Shown one piece after another: positions 45,176-54,307 of a stretch of DNA of 63,379 nucleotides. Position 1 is the first letter of the stretch. Each line of letters opens with the position of its first letter. Made by a program: the position numbers and the translations under genes. Location of the stretch: assembly GCF_007197645.1 (NCBI RefSeq), contig NZ_VKGK01000031.1, forward strand, positions 1 to 63,379, written 5' to 3'. The notes beneath the pieces are model-generated. The model worked only from the letters and a program-made list of their open reading frames with translations, was not told the origin of the DNA and did no database searches. The stretch is from Shewanella hanedai (GTDB taxonomy: Bacteria > Pseudomonadota > Gammaproteobacteria > Enterobacterales > Shewanellaceae).

Positions 45176-46708
45176 ATGAACTATATATTAATTACTTACA
45201 TACTGCTTAGTGTTGTAGCAGTCTTTATTACAGCTACCTTACTGGCAATTCGAAAATCTTCAAAATTAAGTAAGAACCTATCAGAAGTAGAACTTCAGCT
45301 TGTTGAGTTATCTGTAAAAATTAAAGAATACGAAGATAAATACTCTGAGATTATTGATATTGAATATGAATGTGTAAAAGCTAAAAATGAACTCATTGAA
45401 GATAAAACAAAAATTGAATTGGAATCTCAACTTAAACTTGATGAATTAGAGGCTAAAAAGGAAAAATCCAACTGTGAGAAACAGTTAATCGAAGACCAAA
45501 TCAAAAATCTGCGAATTGACTATAAAAGTAATAAGAACACGTACGACTCCCTTACGAAGCAAATCGCGATTTTCAGTGAAGATATTGAGTTAATCGAGCT
45601 AGGCTTTTACGAACCTAAGTTTGATTTCGATTCTTCAGAGACATTCAAGGAAGAAATCCGTAGCTGTAAAGACAGACAGAAAGCCTTTCTTAGAGAGAAA
45701 GACTCGAATGGGGCTATCTATTGTTCAACAGAATGGACTGTCTCAGGGTCTAAAGCTGAAGGTCGTAAGATGACTAATAAAGGCATTAAGTTGACCGCGA
45801 GAGCATTTAATAATGAGTGTGATTCTGCAATTGCAAATTGTACTTGGAAAAATGTAAACAAGATGCAAGAGCGTATAAAGAAAGCATTTGATGCAATTAA
45901 TAAGCTGAATGAGACTAATTCCATCATAATAACTTTTCAGTATTTAGAAGAGAAACTTAAAGAGTTACAGCTGACTTATGAATACCATGAAAAAAAGCAG
46001 CATGAAAAGGAAGAGCAAGCAGAGATTAAAATGCAAATGCGTGAAGAGGCGAAGGTAGAAGCTGAAATTAAGAAAGCTGAAGCTGATGCTATCAAAGAGG
46101 AGAAGCGGTACAAGAGTGCGATTGATTTAGCTAGAAAAGAGCTAGAGAAAGCGTCTGATGAAATGAAATTTGGACTAGAAGCCCAAATTGCTCAATTGCA
46201 ATCTGATTTAAGTGAAGCTGAGATGAAGCACCAAAGAGCTCAGTCAATGGCTGAGCAAACAAAGCGAGGGCACGTCTACGTTATTTCAAATATCGGATCA
46301 TTCGGTGAAGAAGTCTACAAGATAGGTATGACACGTCGCTTGGAACCTACAGAACGGGTGAAAGAACTAGGTGATGCTTCTGTGCCATTTATTTTTGATG
46401 TTCATGCCATGATACATACAGATGATGCGCCAACCTTAGAGAAAAGCTTGCACCGTCAATTCGACAGCCGACGATTAAATATGGTCAATCGTAGGAAAGA
46501 GTTTTTCAATGTATCTTTAGCTGAGATCAAACAAGCAGTTCACGAATTAACTGACGCTTCAGTTGAATTTATTGAAACAGCAGTAGCTCAAGATTATTAC
46601 GAAACACAGGCTATACGAAATTTGCAATTATTCAGGGAAGGAAATCTGGAGGGAGATTCAATTTTGAAGTCCAATTCAATACCGGAATTTGCAGATGCAT
46701 TAGATTAG
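45176..46708 (+). CDS. DUF4041 and T5orf172 (GIY-YIG-type) coiled-coil membrane protein
   Basis: A 510-residue protein. Residues 1-24 are a hydrophobic membrane segment, followed by a long charged coiled coil (about 25-130). A DUF4041-like region covers about 130-260 (DSSETFKEEIRSCKDRQKAF, STEWTVSGSKAEGRKM). A second coiled coil (about 260-365) leads to a C-terminal GIY-YIG-like T5orf172/MUG113 domain, GHVYVISN...EEVYKIGMTRR...FFNV. Such proteins occur in prophages and mobile islands. The likely action is DNA cleavage, and a defence role is possible but unproven. It lies between the palindrome array and a repeat copy. Confidence 0.85.
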   Translation: MNYILITYILLSVVAVFITATLLAIRKSSKLSKNLSEVELQLVELSVKIKEYEDKYSEIIDIEYECVKAKNELIEDKTKIELESQLKLDELEAKKEKSNCEKQLIEDQIKNLRIDYKSNKNTYDSLTKQIAIFSEDIELIELGFYEPKFDFDSSETFKEEIRSCKDRQKAFLREKDSNGAIYCSTEWTVSGSKAEGRKMTNKGIKLTARAFNNECDSAIANCTWKNVNKMQERIKKAFDAINKLNETNSIIITFQYLEEKLKELQLTYEYHEKKQHEKEEQAEIKMQMREEAKVEAEIKKAEADAIKEEKRYKSAIDLARKELEKASDEMKFGLEAQIAQLQSDLSEAEMKHQRAQSMAEQTKRGHVYVISNIGSFGEEVYKIGMTRRLEPTERVKELGDASVPFIFDVHAMIHTDDAPTLEKSLHRQFDSRRLNMVNRRKEFFNVSLAEIKQAVHELTDASVEFIETAVAQDYYETQAIRNLQLFREGNLEGDSILKSNSIPEFADALD

Positions 46709-46750
46709 TTTAAAGTATTAATCTTCTGAATTACCCTAAAGAAAAACTCT

Positions 46751-46870
46751 AATCGAAGAGATAAACACTCAGGTGTGAACGCGGCTGTGACCTTCCGTGA
46801 CAGGGATGTCACGGCAGAGCCCACAGGGACTGTGCTTGCGGCGTGTTACAGAAGTGATTACACGTTCAGT
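46751..46870. repeat. diverged copy of the 1.5-kb repeat module
   Basis: AATCGAAGAGATA...CAGGTGT...GCGGC.GTGACC.TCCGTGACA at 46751-46805 matches 1553-1607 over 55 positions with about 9 mismatches. It continues with CGGCAGAGCC...GTGCTTGCGGCG. This shows that the repeat is dispersed, about 45 kb apart. Confidence 0.75.
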
Positions 46871-46983
46871 GAGCCGCAGGCTATAGATTAAAGCGAAGCC
46901 TTGGTATTCAGCAAACCAGCCAAGTACCAAAACCGTAAAATGAACGCAACCCAAAAGATACTTCAAACTTGTTATCTGACAAG

Positions 46984-48291
46984 TTAAAAAAGATCCTTCA
47001 TTCGATGATAAATCATCCCTGCTGCTAACATGGGTGACCGAAACACTGGTCCACCGGGGAAGGTCATGTGTTGTACTCTGTCGAAGATGTCGAATCGTTC
47101 AGCTTGAGCGGTCAGCGCTTCGGCGATTAACTTGGCGGCCATGTGGGTGGCGTTGACCCCGTGACCTGCGTACGCCTGAGCGTAGAGGATATTAGGGCAA
47201 TCCGGTAGACGGCCTATCTGAGGTAGACGGTTGGCGCCGATGCCAATCATGCCGCCCCATTCAAAATCGATTTTAACGCCTTTCAATTGTGGGAACACTT
47301 TCTCTAAGTTAGGACGCAGCGCAGCTTCGATATCTTTAGGATCTTTGCCTGAGTAGGTACAAAGCCCACCGAAGAGTAGGCGGTTATCTTCTGACAGATG
47401 AAAGTAGTCGAGATCGATGCGTAAATCAGCGAAGGCCATGTTTTGTGGGATGATGTCTTTGCACTGCTCATCGGTGAGTGGCTCAGTGGCGAGCAGATAG
47501 CTGCCAGCGGGTAACACTTTGCCGCCAACATAGCTGTTGAGTTCATGACCGATATAGGCGTTGCCCGCCATTACCACGTATTGGGCATTAACTCGGCCTT
47601 TGGCGGTGATGACCAAAGGTTTATCGCCTTTGACTATCTTTTCTGCGGCGCTGTATTCAAACATTCTCACCCCAAGTGCCTTGGCAACCTTTGCTTCTCC
47701 GAGCGCCAAGTTTAGCGGGTGCAGGTGACCACTGTTCATATCAACCAGCGCTCCTTGGTAGCAATCTGAGCCAATGACCTGTTGTATATCTTGTTTCTGT
47801 AGCAAGCTGAAACCTTCGCCTCTGCCCTGAGATAACAGCTCATCATAGTCTTCTTGTAACTCAGTCATGTGGCGAGGTTTAATGGCTAAGTCGCAATAAC
47901 CCATCTGCAGATTACAATCGATATTATGTTCTGCAACGCGTTGCCTGACGATGTTGACCGCCTCGTATCCCATTTGATTGATGGCTTCAACACCCTCTGT
48001 GCCGATGATGCTTTTGAATTGAGCAACATTGTGGCCAATGCCTCGAATGAGCTCGCCGCCATTTCTGCCTGATGCACCCCAACCAATGCGTTTAGCTTCC
48101 AGCAGGACAACGGAAAAACCTTTTTGTGCCAGCTCGATAGCGGTATTGATGCCGCTGAAACCGCCACCAATGATGCAGACATCAGCACTGATCTGTTCTT
48201 GCAGTTGTGGGTGTTCGTGTAGCTCTTTGGCTGTACTGAAATAGTAGGATGAGGGGTATTGATCGCTGTGAACTGGGTTTTTGGCGGACAT
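46984..48291 (-). CDS. FAD-dependent amine oxidoreductase, second PuuB-like protein
   Basis: About 435 residues of the DAO family. The FAD-binding motif is IIGGGFSGINTAIELAQKGFSVVLLEAKRIGWGASGRNGG, and the C-terminal flavin motif is YAQAYAGHGVNATHMAAKLIAEAL. It closely resembles PuuB, which oxidises gamma-glutamylputrescine, but is a paralogue of the second PuuB at 56165, so it may accept a different gamma-glutamylated polyamine. The start is not settled: ATG 48291 has GGAGAG nearby, with alternatives at 48294 and 48306. It is divergent from puuR. Confidence 0.85.
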   Translation of the reverse strand: MSAKNPVHSDQYPSSYYFSTAKELHEHPQLQEQISADVCIIGGGFSGINTAIELAQKGFSVVLLEAKRIGWGASGRNGGELIRGIGHNVAQFKSIIGTEGVEAINQMGYEAVNIVRQRVAEHNIDCNLQMGYCDLAIKPRHMTELQEDYDELLSQGRGEGFSLLQKQDIQQVIGSDCYQGALVDMNSGHLHPLNLALGEAKVAKALGVRMFEYSAAEKIVKGDKPLVITAKGRVNAQYVVMAGNAYIGHELNSYVGGKVLPAGSYLLATEPLTDEQCKDIIPQNMAFADLRIDLDYFHLSEDNRLLFGGLCTYSGKDPKDIEAALRPNLEKVFPQLKGVKIDFEWGGMIGIGANRLPQIGRLPDCPNILYAQAYAGHGVNATHMAAKLIAEALTAQAERFDIFDRVQHMTFPGGPVFRSPMLAAGMIYHRMKDLF

Positions 48292-48543
48292 CATCTCTCC
48301 AGACATTATTATTGTTATTCGCTTTCGTGATTAGTTTTAGTTATATAAGTTTGTATTTTGAGACTTTTTTGGACTAAGTAAGGTGTACATTTTCTCTTAG
48401 TCCTATATAATTCACGGGTGTTGATTATATTTAACATGCTTTTTTGTTAGATACAAATTAGTATGAAGAATAAACTGAGTGTTTTTGATACAAATGTTGA
48501 TAAATTTTAACTTGGTAACGTGTTTTGATAGGGAGAGATACAT

Positions 48544-49092
48544 TTGGATATTGGAGCTAGTCTCAAGACTATCCGCAAAATGAAGGGGTTATCCCAGCGC
48601 GAGCTTGCTAAAAGAGCTGGCGTCACCAATAGCACTATCTCTATGATTGAAAAGAATAGTGTGAGCCCATCGGTCAGTTCGTTGAAGAAAGTGTTATCCG
48701 GACTGCCTTTATCTTTAGTCGACTTCTTCTCTATGGAAGATACAGCGGCAAGTGAGCCGAAAGTGGTCTATCGCAGTGACGAGCTGCTTGATATCGGCGA
48801 TGGCAATTTAGATTATAAGCTGGTGGGTAAAGATTATCCCAACAGAGCGATGTCAGTGATGAGCGAAGTTTATCCTCCAGGTTCTGACACTGGAGAAGAG
48901 ATGCTGAAGCATGAAGGTGAGGAGGCTGCCATGGTGATTAATGGTAAGTTAGAACTCACTGTTGGCGAAGAGGTGTTTATTCTTGAAGCGGGAGATAGCT
49001 ATTATTTTAATAGTGAAAGTCCCCATCGATTCAGAAATCCTTTCGATACAGATTGCCGAATCGTAAGTGCCACGACTCCCGCCAATTTCTGA
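48544..49092 (+). CDS. puuR: PuuR-type repressor (XRE helix-turn-helix with cupin domain)
   Basis: A 182-residue regulator. The N-terminal XRE helix-turn-helix (LKTIRKMKGLSQRELAKRAGVTNSTISMIEKN) is followed by a cupin domain (about 110-180, TGEEMLKHEGEEAAMVINGKLELTVGEE). Sequence and length match E. coli PuuR, which represses the puu genes until putrescine is present. Start is TTG at 48544, as GGGAGAG lies in front. It is divergent from a puuB-like gene and 585 bp upstream of puuD. A terminator follows the gene. Confidence 0.92.
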   Translation: MDIGASLKTIRKMKGLSQRELAKRAGVTNSTISMIEKNSVSPSVSSLKKVLSGLPLSLVDFFSMEDTAASEPKVVYRSDELLDIGDGNLDYKLVGKDYPNRAMSVMSEVYPPGSDTGEEMLKHEGEEAAMVINGKLELTVGEEVFILEAGDSYYFNSESPHRFRNPFDTDCRIVSATTPANF

Positions 49093-49121
49093 TCTCGTCA
49101 TGAGCGAGATTGAGTGAAGAT

Positions 49122-49148
49122 AAGGGCAACAGCAGTTTGCCCTTTTTT
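49122..49148 (+). terminator. rho-independent terminator after puuR
   Basis: AAGGGCAA pairs with TTGCCCTT around a 7-base loop and is followed by TTTT. It lies 30 bp past the puuR stop. Confidence 0.88.
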
Positions 49149-49676
49149 ATGGTCGTTGTTGTCAATTTTCCTGTTTTTTTACTTTTATTAACGATTTTTT
49201 AGATAAGAAGCCTCGCTTTTGTGTTTGTTTTTTCTTCGCTTGTTCCCTTTCAATATGTCTCAAATAGTAAAGTCGTTGGTTATTCATACTAGATGTTATA
49301 AATAATCTAGTGCTAACAACTGTTTAAGTATCTTCTGTTGTGCTTTTTATATGCAATCTATGTAAATAATATTGTGCATAATAACGGTTTTGTTATGAAC
49401 TTAATCAGGCTAAATTTAATTCGATATACGCCATAAATAGTGCTCTTAATTATCAGTGAATTGTCTCGTAAAACCTCGAAATCCATCATATCTATATGTT
49501 TTAAAATAACTTTATTTATATTCGAACATGATTATAAATAGTATTCATTTATGCGCTTGCCTGTATGCTTTTTTCAGTGTAGTGTTTGATAAAGTGAACA
49601 ACCTGTTAAGGCTTGTTTCGATAAAACAGCTCTTATAAACATAATAAAAACGAAATTATAACGAGAAAGGTGATTT
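49149..49676. other. AT-rich promoter region of the puuDA operon
   Basis: About 530 bp without gene. It must carry the promoter of the putrescine operon. A clean PuuR box like the ones near puuC was not found. Several AATAATATTG and ATTATAA type motifs are present, but none can be assigned. Confidence 0.5.
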
Positions 49677-50438
49677 ATGTCGGATGAAGGACTTGCTGTC
49701 ATTGGGGTGACGTCGTGCAATCAAGAATTAGGCTTACATCCTTTTAATGTCGTAGGTGAAAAGTATCTATTAGCCATTGCCGATGCGACAAAAGCTTGGC
49801 CATTGGTGATACCTTCACTTGGACATTGTCCAGCAGAGTCTATTCTCCCTCGACTCGACGGCGTGTTATTTACTGGTTCGCCATCCAATATCGAACCACA
49901 TCATTTTCAGGGCCAACCCAGTGCAGCGGGGACAGACCATGATCCTAAGCGAGATGCGACCACACTCCCTTTACTCAAAGCGGCCATTGATGCAGGTGTG
50001 CCTGTGTTGGCTATCTGCCGCGGTTTTCAAGAGATGAATGTGGTTTATGGTGGCACTTTGCACCAAAAACTACATGAATTGGATGGTTATATTGAACATA
50101 GAGAAGATAAAACTAAGCCTGTAGAAGTGCAATATGGGATCTCCCATGAGGTACAGATAGAACCTGGAGGCTTGCTCCACGAGGCGTGGGGTCGTAGCTC
50201 CGCAGAGGTGAACTCTGTGCATACTCAAGGCGTTGACCGCCTGGGTGTAGGGTTACGACCAGAAGCTTTCGCGTCAGATGGTTTAGTAGAGGCTTTCTCT
50301 ATTAACAATGCTAAAAATTTCGCATTAGGCGTGCAGTGGCATCCAGAATGGAGGGTGCTTGATAACCCTTTTTATACCTCCATTTTTAAGTTATTCAGTG
50401 ATGCCTGCGTACGTCGTGCAAGAAACCGAGTGAGATAA
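49677..50438 (+). CDS. puuD: gamma-glutamyl-gamma-aminobutyrate hydrolase
   Basis: A 253-residue class I glutamine amidotransferase-type hydrolase. The nucleophile Cys114 is in AICRGFQEMN, and the His and Glu partners are in GVQWHPEWR. Cys114 matches E. coli PuuD, whose catalytic Cys is at the same position. It splits gamma-glutamyl-GABA to GABA and glutamate. Its gene is followed by puuA after 1 bp, so the two form one operon. Confidence 0.94.
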   Translation: MSDEGLAVIGVTSCNQELGLHPFNVVGEKYLLAIADATKAWPLVIPSLGHCPAESILPRLDGVLFTGSPSNIEPHHFQGQPSAAGTDHDPKRDATTLPLLKAAIDAGVPVLAICRGFQEMNVVYGGTLHQKLHELDGYIEHREDKTKPVEVQYGISHEVQIEPGGLLHEAWGRSSAEVNSVHTQGVDRLGVGLRPEAFASDGLVEAFSINNAKNFALGVQWHPEWRVLDNPFYTSIFKLFSDACVRRARNRVR

Positions 50439-50439
50439 A

Positions 50440-51789
50440 ATGAAGAAGTTAACTGCTTATTTAAAAGAGCATAAAATTACCGAAGTTGAGTGTGTGATCA
50501 GTGACATGACTGGTATCGCCCGTGGCAAAATTGCCCCTGTTGGCAAGTTTATCGACGAGAAAGGCATGAGAATGCCCGAGAGTGTGCTGCTGCAAACCGT
50601 TACCGGTGATTATGTTGAAGATGAGCCCTACGATGAGCTACTGGACGAGGCTGATATCGATTTCATCTGTGTACCCGATGAGAATGCCGTGTTTATGTTG
50701 CCGTGGACCATCGAAGCGACAGCCCAAGTCATTCACGACACGTTCGACAAGATGGGTAATCCTATTGAGCTTTCACCACGTAATGTGTTGAAAAAAGTGC
50801 TTAAGCTTTATGAAGAGAAAGATTGGAAGCCCGTTGTTGCACCAGAGATGGAGTTTTATCTGACCCGCAGAAATGCAGATCCAGATCAGGCGCTGATCCC
50901 ACCAGTTGGTCGCAGCGGACGTCAAGAGTCAGGCCGTCAATCTTTCTCTATTGATGCCGCCAATGAATATGATCCGCTTTTTGAAGATATGTACGATTGG
51001 TGCGAAATTCAGGGACTCGATATTGATACCTTGATCCATGAAGAGGGCACGGCCCAGATGGAGATTAACTTCAGCCATGGCGATGCGTTATCACTGGCTG
51101 ATCAGGTGTTTGTGTTTAAACGTACCTTACGTGAAGCGGCGCTTAAGCATGATATCTGTGCCACCTTTATGGCTAAGCCTGTGGCTGATGAGCCGGGCAG
51201 TGCCATGCATCTGCACCAGAGCATTGTTAATACTAAAACAGGTAAGAGTATTTTCTCACAGGAAGATGGCACTAAGAGTCCGCTGTTTTTCAGTTTTATT
51301 GGTGGTCTGCAAAAATACATCCCTGAATTCCTTCCTCTATTAGCCCCCAATGTAAATTCATTCAGACGTTTTCTGCCGGGAACATCAGCACCCATTAATC
51401 TCGAATGGGGCGAAGAGAACCGCACTTGTGGACTTCGAATTCCAGAGTCTTCGCCACAAAACCTCCGCATTGAAAACCGTATCGCCGGTGCTGATTCCAA
51501 CAGCTATTTAGCGATAGCGGCCAGTCTGTTGGCTGGGTATATCGGCATGGTCGATGATGTTAAACCATCAACAGAAGTGAAAGGCAGAGCGAACGAGACA
51601 CGTCAAAGTATTAGCTTACCGCTGACACTTGAGGAAGCTTTAGCTGTGATGGCTGAAAGTTCCGCTTGTAATGAGTACTTGGGTGAAGCCTTTACCAAAG
51701 GTTACATCGCTGTAAAACAGGCTGACTTGGCCAGTTATAAGCGAGTGATTAGCTCATGGGAGCGTCAGTTCCTACTGCTAACAGTATAA
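50440..51789 (+). CDS. puuA: gamma-glutamylputrescine synthetase (glutamine synthetase family)
   Basis: A 449-residue member of the glutamine synthetase superfamily. The beta-grasp N-terminal domain contains ECVISDMTGIARGKI, and catalytic residues lie in PEMEFYLTRR, GTAQMEINFSHGD, GSAMHLHQSI and RIENRIAGADSNSYLAIAA. It links glutamate to putrescine using ATP. It is the first enzyme of the Puu pathway and sits in the same transcript as puuD. Confidence 0.93.
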   Translation: MKKLTAYLKEHKITEVECVISDMTGIARGKIAPVGKFIDEKGMRMPESVLLQTVTGDYVEDEPYDELLDEADIDFICVPDENAVFMLPWTIEATAQVIHDTFDKMGNPIELSPRNVLKKVLKLYEEKDWKPVVAPEMEFYLTRRNADPDQALIPPVGRSGRQESGRQSFSIDAANEYDPLFEDMYDWCEIQGLDIDTLIHEEGTAQMEINFSHGDALSLADQVFVFKRTLREAALKHDICATFMAKPVADEPGSAMHLHQSIVNTKTGKSIFSQEDGTKSPLFFSFIGGLQKYIPEFLPLLAPNVNSFRRFLPGTSAPINLEWGEENRTCGLRIPESSPQNLRIENRIAGADSNSYLAIAASLLAGYIGMVDDVKPSTEVKGRANETRQSISLPLTLEEALAVMAESSACNEYLGEAFTKGYIAVKQADLASYKRVISSWERQFLLLTV

Positions 51790-51797
51790 CGATTTAG

Positions 51798-51929
51798 TTG
51801 CCTGGTTAGGTATCGTCCAGCCAGGCAAAGATTGACTGTGTGAACTATCGATGCGGTTTTACAGGTGTAGCATTGGTATAAAACCGGCTTGACCGGATAA
51901 CAATGACTGACAACAGTTTTTGACTGTTG
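51798..51929. other. hairpins between puuA and potF
   Basis: TTGCCTGG pairs with CCAGGCAA (51798-51828), and CAACAGT pairs with ACTGTTG (51911-51929) just before the potF start. Neither is followed by a long T run. They may process or stabilise the transcript between the enzyme genes and the transport genes. Confidence 0.6.
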
Positions 51930-51952
51930 CTACGCTAAATTTAGGAGATAGC

Positions 51953-53053
51953 ATGAAGCTTTTAAAAAAAATAACTACGTTAGCTTTAATTGGTGCCGGA
52001 GTATTGGCGAGCACGAATGTAATGGCTGAAGAGGTGGTTAGAGTTTATAACTGGTCTGATTATATTGCCGAAGACACTTTAGCAAATTTTGAAAAAGAGA
52101 CCGGTATTCGTGTTGTTTACGATGTATTTGATAGTAATGAAGTGGTTGAGGCTAAGTTGTTGTCGGGTCGTTCAGGTTATGACTTAGTTGTACCCTCGAA
52201 TAATTTTCTGGCTAAGCAGATTAAGGCGGGTGCCTTTCAAAAGCTGGATGTGGCTAAGTTAACCAATCATAAGAACTTGAAAGCTGAGTTGATGAAACAG
52301 CTCGAAGCTGCCGATCCGGGGAATGAATATTCTGTGCCTTATTTATGGGGTACAACTGGCATTGGTTACAACGAAGGCAAGGTAAAAGAGATATTGGGTG
52401 AAGATGCGCCTACCGATTCGCTGGAGTTATTGTTTAACCCCAAATATGCTGAAAAACTGTCTAAGTGTGGCTTGACCATGCTCGACTCTGCCGATGAGAT
52501 GCTGCCTATGGCGCTGGTTTATCTCGGACTCGATCCAAACAGCAATAAGAAAGATGATTATAAAAAAGCCGGTGAAGTACTGGATAAGGTACGTCCCTTC
52601 GTGACCTACTTCCACTCATCACGTTATATCACTGATCTTGCCAATGGCGATGTCTGTGTTGCATTTGGATACTCAGGCGATGTATTCCAAGCTGCTGCGC
52701 GCGCCGAAGAAGCGGGTAATGGTCAGGTAATTAGTTATTCGATTCCAAAAGAGGGCGCTAACCTTTGGTTCGACATGTTGGCAATCCCTGCCGATGCGGC
52801 GAATGTTGGCAATGCTCACACCTTTATTAACTACATTCTGCGTCCAGAAGTGATAGCGCCTATTACGGATTACGTTGCTTACGCTAACCCGAATACCGCA
52901 GCAGAACCTCTTGTTGATAAAGAGATCCTCAATGATCCCTCCATCTACCCTACGGCAGAAGTACTTGAGCGACTCTATGTTGCAGAAGTACGCCCGATGA
53001 AAGCTCAACGCGCCATGACACGTGTTTGGACCAAAGTTAAGTCAGGTTACTAA
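51953..53053 (+). CDS. potF: putrescine-binding periplasmic protein
   Basis: A 366-residue substrate-binding protein. The signal peptide MKLLKKITTLALIGAGVLASTNVMA ends before EEVVRVYNWSDYIAEDTL, the PotF/PotD start. Binding residues are expected around YNWSDYI, VVPSNNFLAKQI, SADEMLPMALVYLG and VCVAFGYSGD. The start at 51953 is preceded by TTAGGAGA, so the longer frame from 51920 was not used. It delivers putrescine to PotGHI in the periplasm. A palindromic spacer follows before potG. Confidence 0.92.
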   Translation: MKLLKKITTLALIGAGVLASTNVMAEEVVRVYNWSDYIAEDTLANFEKETGIRVVYDVFDSNEVVEAKLLSGRSGYDLVVPSNNFLAKQIKAGAFQKLDVAKLTNHKNLKAELMKQLEAADPGNEYSVPYLWGTTGIGYNEGKVKEILGEDAPTDSLELLFNPKYAEKLSKCGLTMLDSADEMLPMALVYLGLDPNSNKKDDYKKAGEVLDKVRPFVTYFHSSRYITDLANGDVCVAFGYSGDVFQAAARAEEAGNGQVISYSIPKEGANLWFDMLAIPADAANVGNAHTFINYILRPEVIAPITDYVAYANPNTAAEPLVDKEILNDPSIYPTAEVLERLYVAEVRPMKAQRAMTRVWTKVKSGY

Positions 53054-53063
53054 CCGCTTAAGT

Positions 53064-53140
53064 GGGGCAAGACCTCTTGCCCCTGTTCGACCTTTTACCT
53101 GATCTGTATTAAATGCCGAAGATGCCTTAAAGATAAGGCA
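53064..53140 (+). other. two hairpins in the potF-potG spacer
   Basis: GGGGCAAGA pairs with TCTTGCCCC (53064-53083), and TGCCTTA pairs with TAAGGCA (53123-53140). No T run follows. Such intercistronic stems are common after binding-protein genes, where they keep the binding-protein message more abundant than the transporter message. Confidence 0.65.
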
Positions 53141-53159
53141 CCTTTAGTGGAGAAGTATT

Positions 53160-54296
53160 ATGGCTAGCACCTTAAGCGTCCCGAATAAACCGACAACAAA
53201 GACGCAGAAAAAAGTCCTGCTTAAGATAGAGCGGGTGAGTAAGTTATTTGATGAAGTTCGTGCGGTAGACGATGTGTCTTTGAACATACATCAAGGGGAA
53301 ATATTTGCCCTGTTAGGAGGTTCCGGTTCTGGAAAATCCACCTTGCTGCGTATGTTGGCAGGTTTTGATAAGCCCTCTGAAGGCCGCATCTATCTCGACG
53401 GCGTCGACATTACCGATATGCCGCCACACGAGCGACCGATTAACATGATGTTTCAATCCTATGCGCTGTTTCCCCATATGTCAGTGGAGCAGAATATCGC
53501 CTTTGGATTGAAGCAAGATAAGTTACCTAAAGATGAAATTACCACCCGTGTTAACGAGATGCTTAAGCTGGTGCATATGGAGGAGTACGCTAAGCGTAAA
53601 CCTGCTCAGTTATCTGGTGGTCAGCGTCAACGTGTGGCGTTGGCGAGATCGTTGGCGAAACGTCCAAAACTCTTATTGCTCGATGAGCCGATGGGCGCAT
53701 TGGATAAAAAGTTAAGAACTCAAATGCAACTTGAGGTGGTGGATATACTCGAAGCCGTTGGAGTGACGTGTGTCATGGTGACCCATGATCAAGAGGAAGC
53801 CATGACCATGGCTGAGCGTATCTCGATTATGAATGAGGGCTGGATAGCGCAAACGGGTTCTCCGATGGACATCTATGAGAGTCCTTCATCACGAATGGTG
53901 GCGGAGTTTATTGGTTCGGTAAACTTGTTTGAGGGTGAAATTGTCGTCGACAAAGCCGACCATGCGATTATTAAAGCGCCGAATCTGGATCAGCAATTCT
54001 ATATCGGACATGGTGTGTCAACCAATGTAGAAGATAAAACAGTGTGGCTGGCAGTGAGACCTGAAAAAGCCCGTATTACTCGTGAACAGCCAGAAGGTGA
54101 GTACAACTGGTGCCAAGGTGTGGTTGAAGATATCGCCTATTTAGGCGGGATTTCTGTTTACTATATTCGCCTAACCAATGGTCAAGTTATCCAATCGGTG
54201 ATGACCAACAGTGATAGACGTTCAGATCCTCCCACGTGGGAAGATAAGGTCTTCATCAGTTGGGAGGCCACCAGTGGAGTGGTCCTCAGATCATAG
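53160..54296 (+). CDS. potG: putrescine ABC transporter ATP-binding protein
   Basis: A 378-residue ATPase with Walker A (GGSGSGKST), the signature LSGGQRQR, Walker B (LLLLDEPMGALD) and a switch His (VTHDQEE). Residues after ~250 form the TOBE-type regulatory domain. It powers uptake of putrescine with PotH and PotI. Its coding region overlaps an alternative frame of the next gene, but the actual start of potH is 11 bp past its stop. Confidence 0.93.
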   Translation: MASTLSVPNKPTTKTQKKVLLKIERVSKLFDEVRAVDDVSLNIHQGEIFALLGGSGSGKSTLLRMLAGFDKPSEGRIYLDGVDITDMPPHERPINMMFQSYALFPHMSVEQNIAFGLKQDKLPKDEITTRVNEMLKLVHMEEYAKRKPAQLSGGQRQRVALARSLAKRPKLLLLDEPMGALDKKLRTQMQLEVVDILEAVGVTCVMVTHDQEEAMTMAERISIMNEGWIAQTGSPMDIYESPSSRMVAEFIGSVNLFEGEIVVDKADHAIIKAPNLDQQFYIGHGVSTNVEDKTVWLAVRPEKARITREQPEGEYNWCQGVVEDIAYLGGISVYYIRLTNGQVIQSVMTNSDRRSDPPTWEDKVFISWEATSGVVLRS

Positions 54297-54307
54297 GAGG
54301 GCATGTT

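Noticed and set aside
46769..46966. 65-codon minus-strand frame next to the GIY-YIG gene
   Set aside because: It covers the dispersed repeat copy, so its sequence is repeat-derived.
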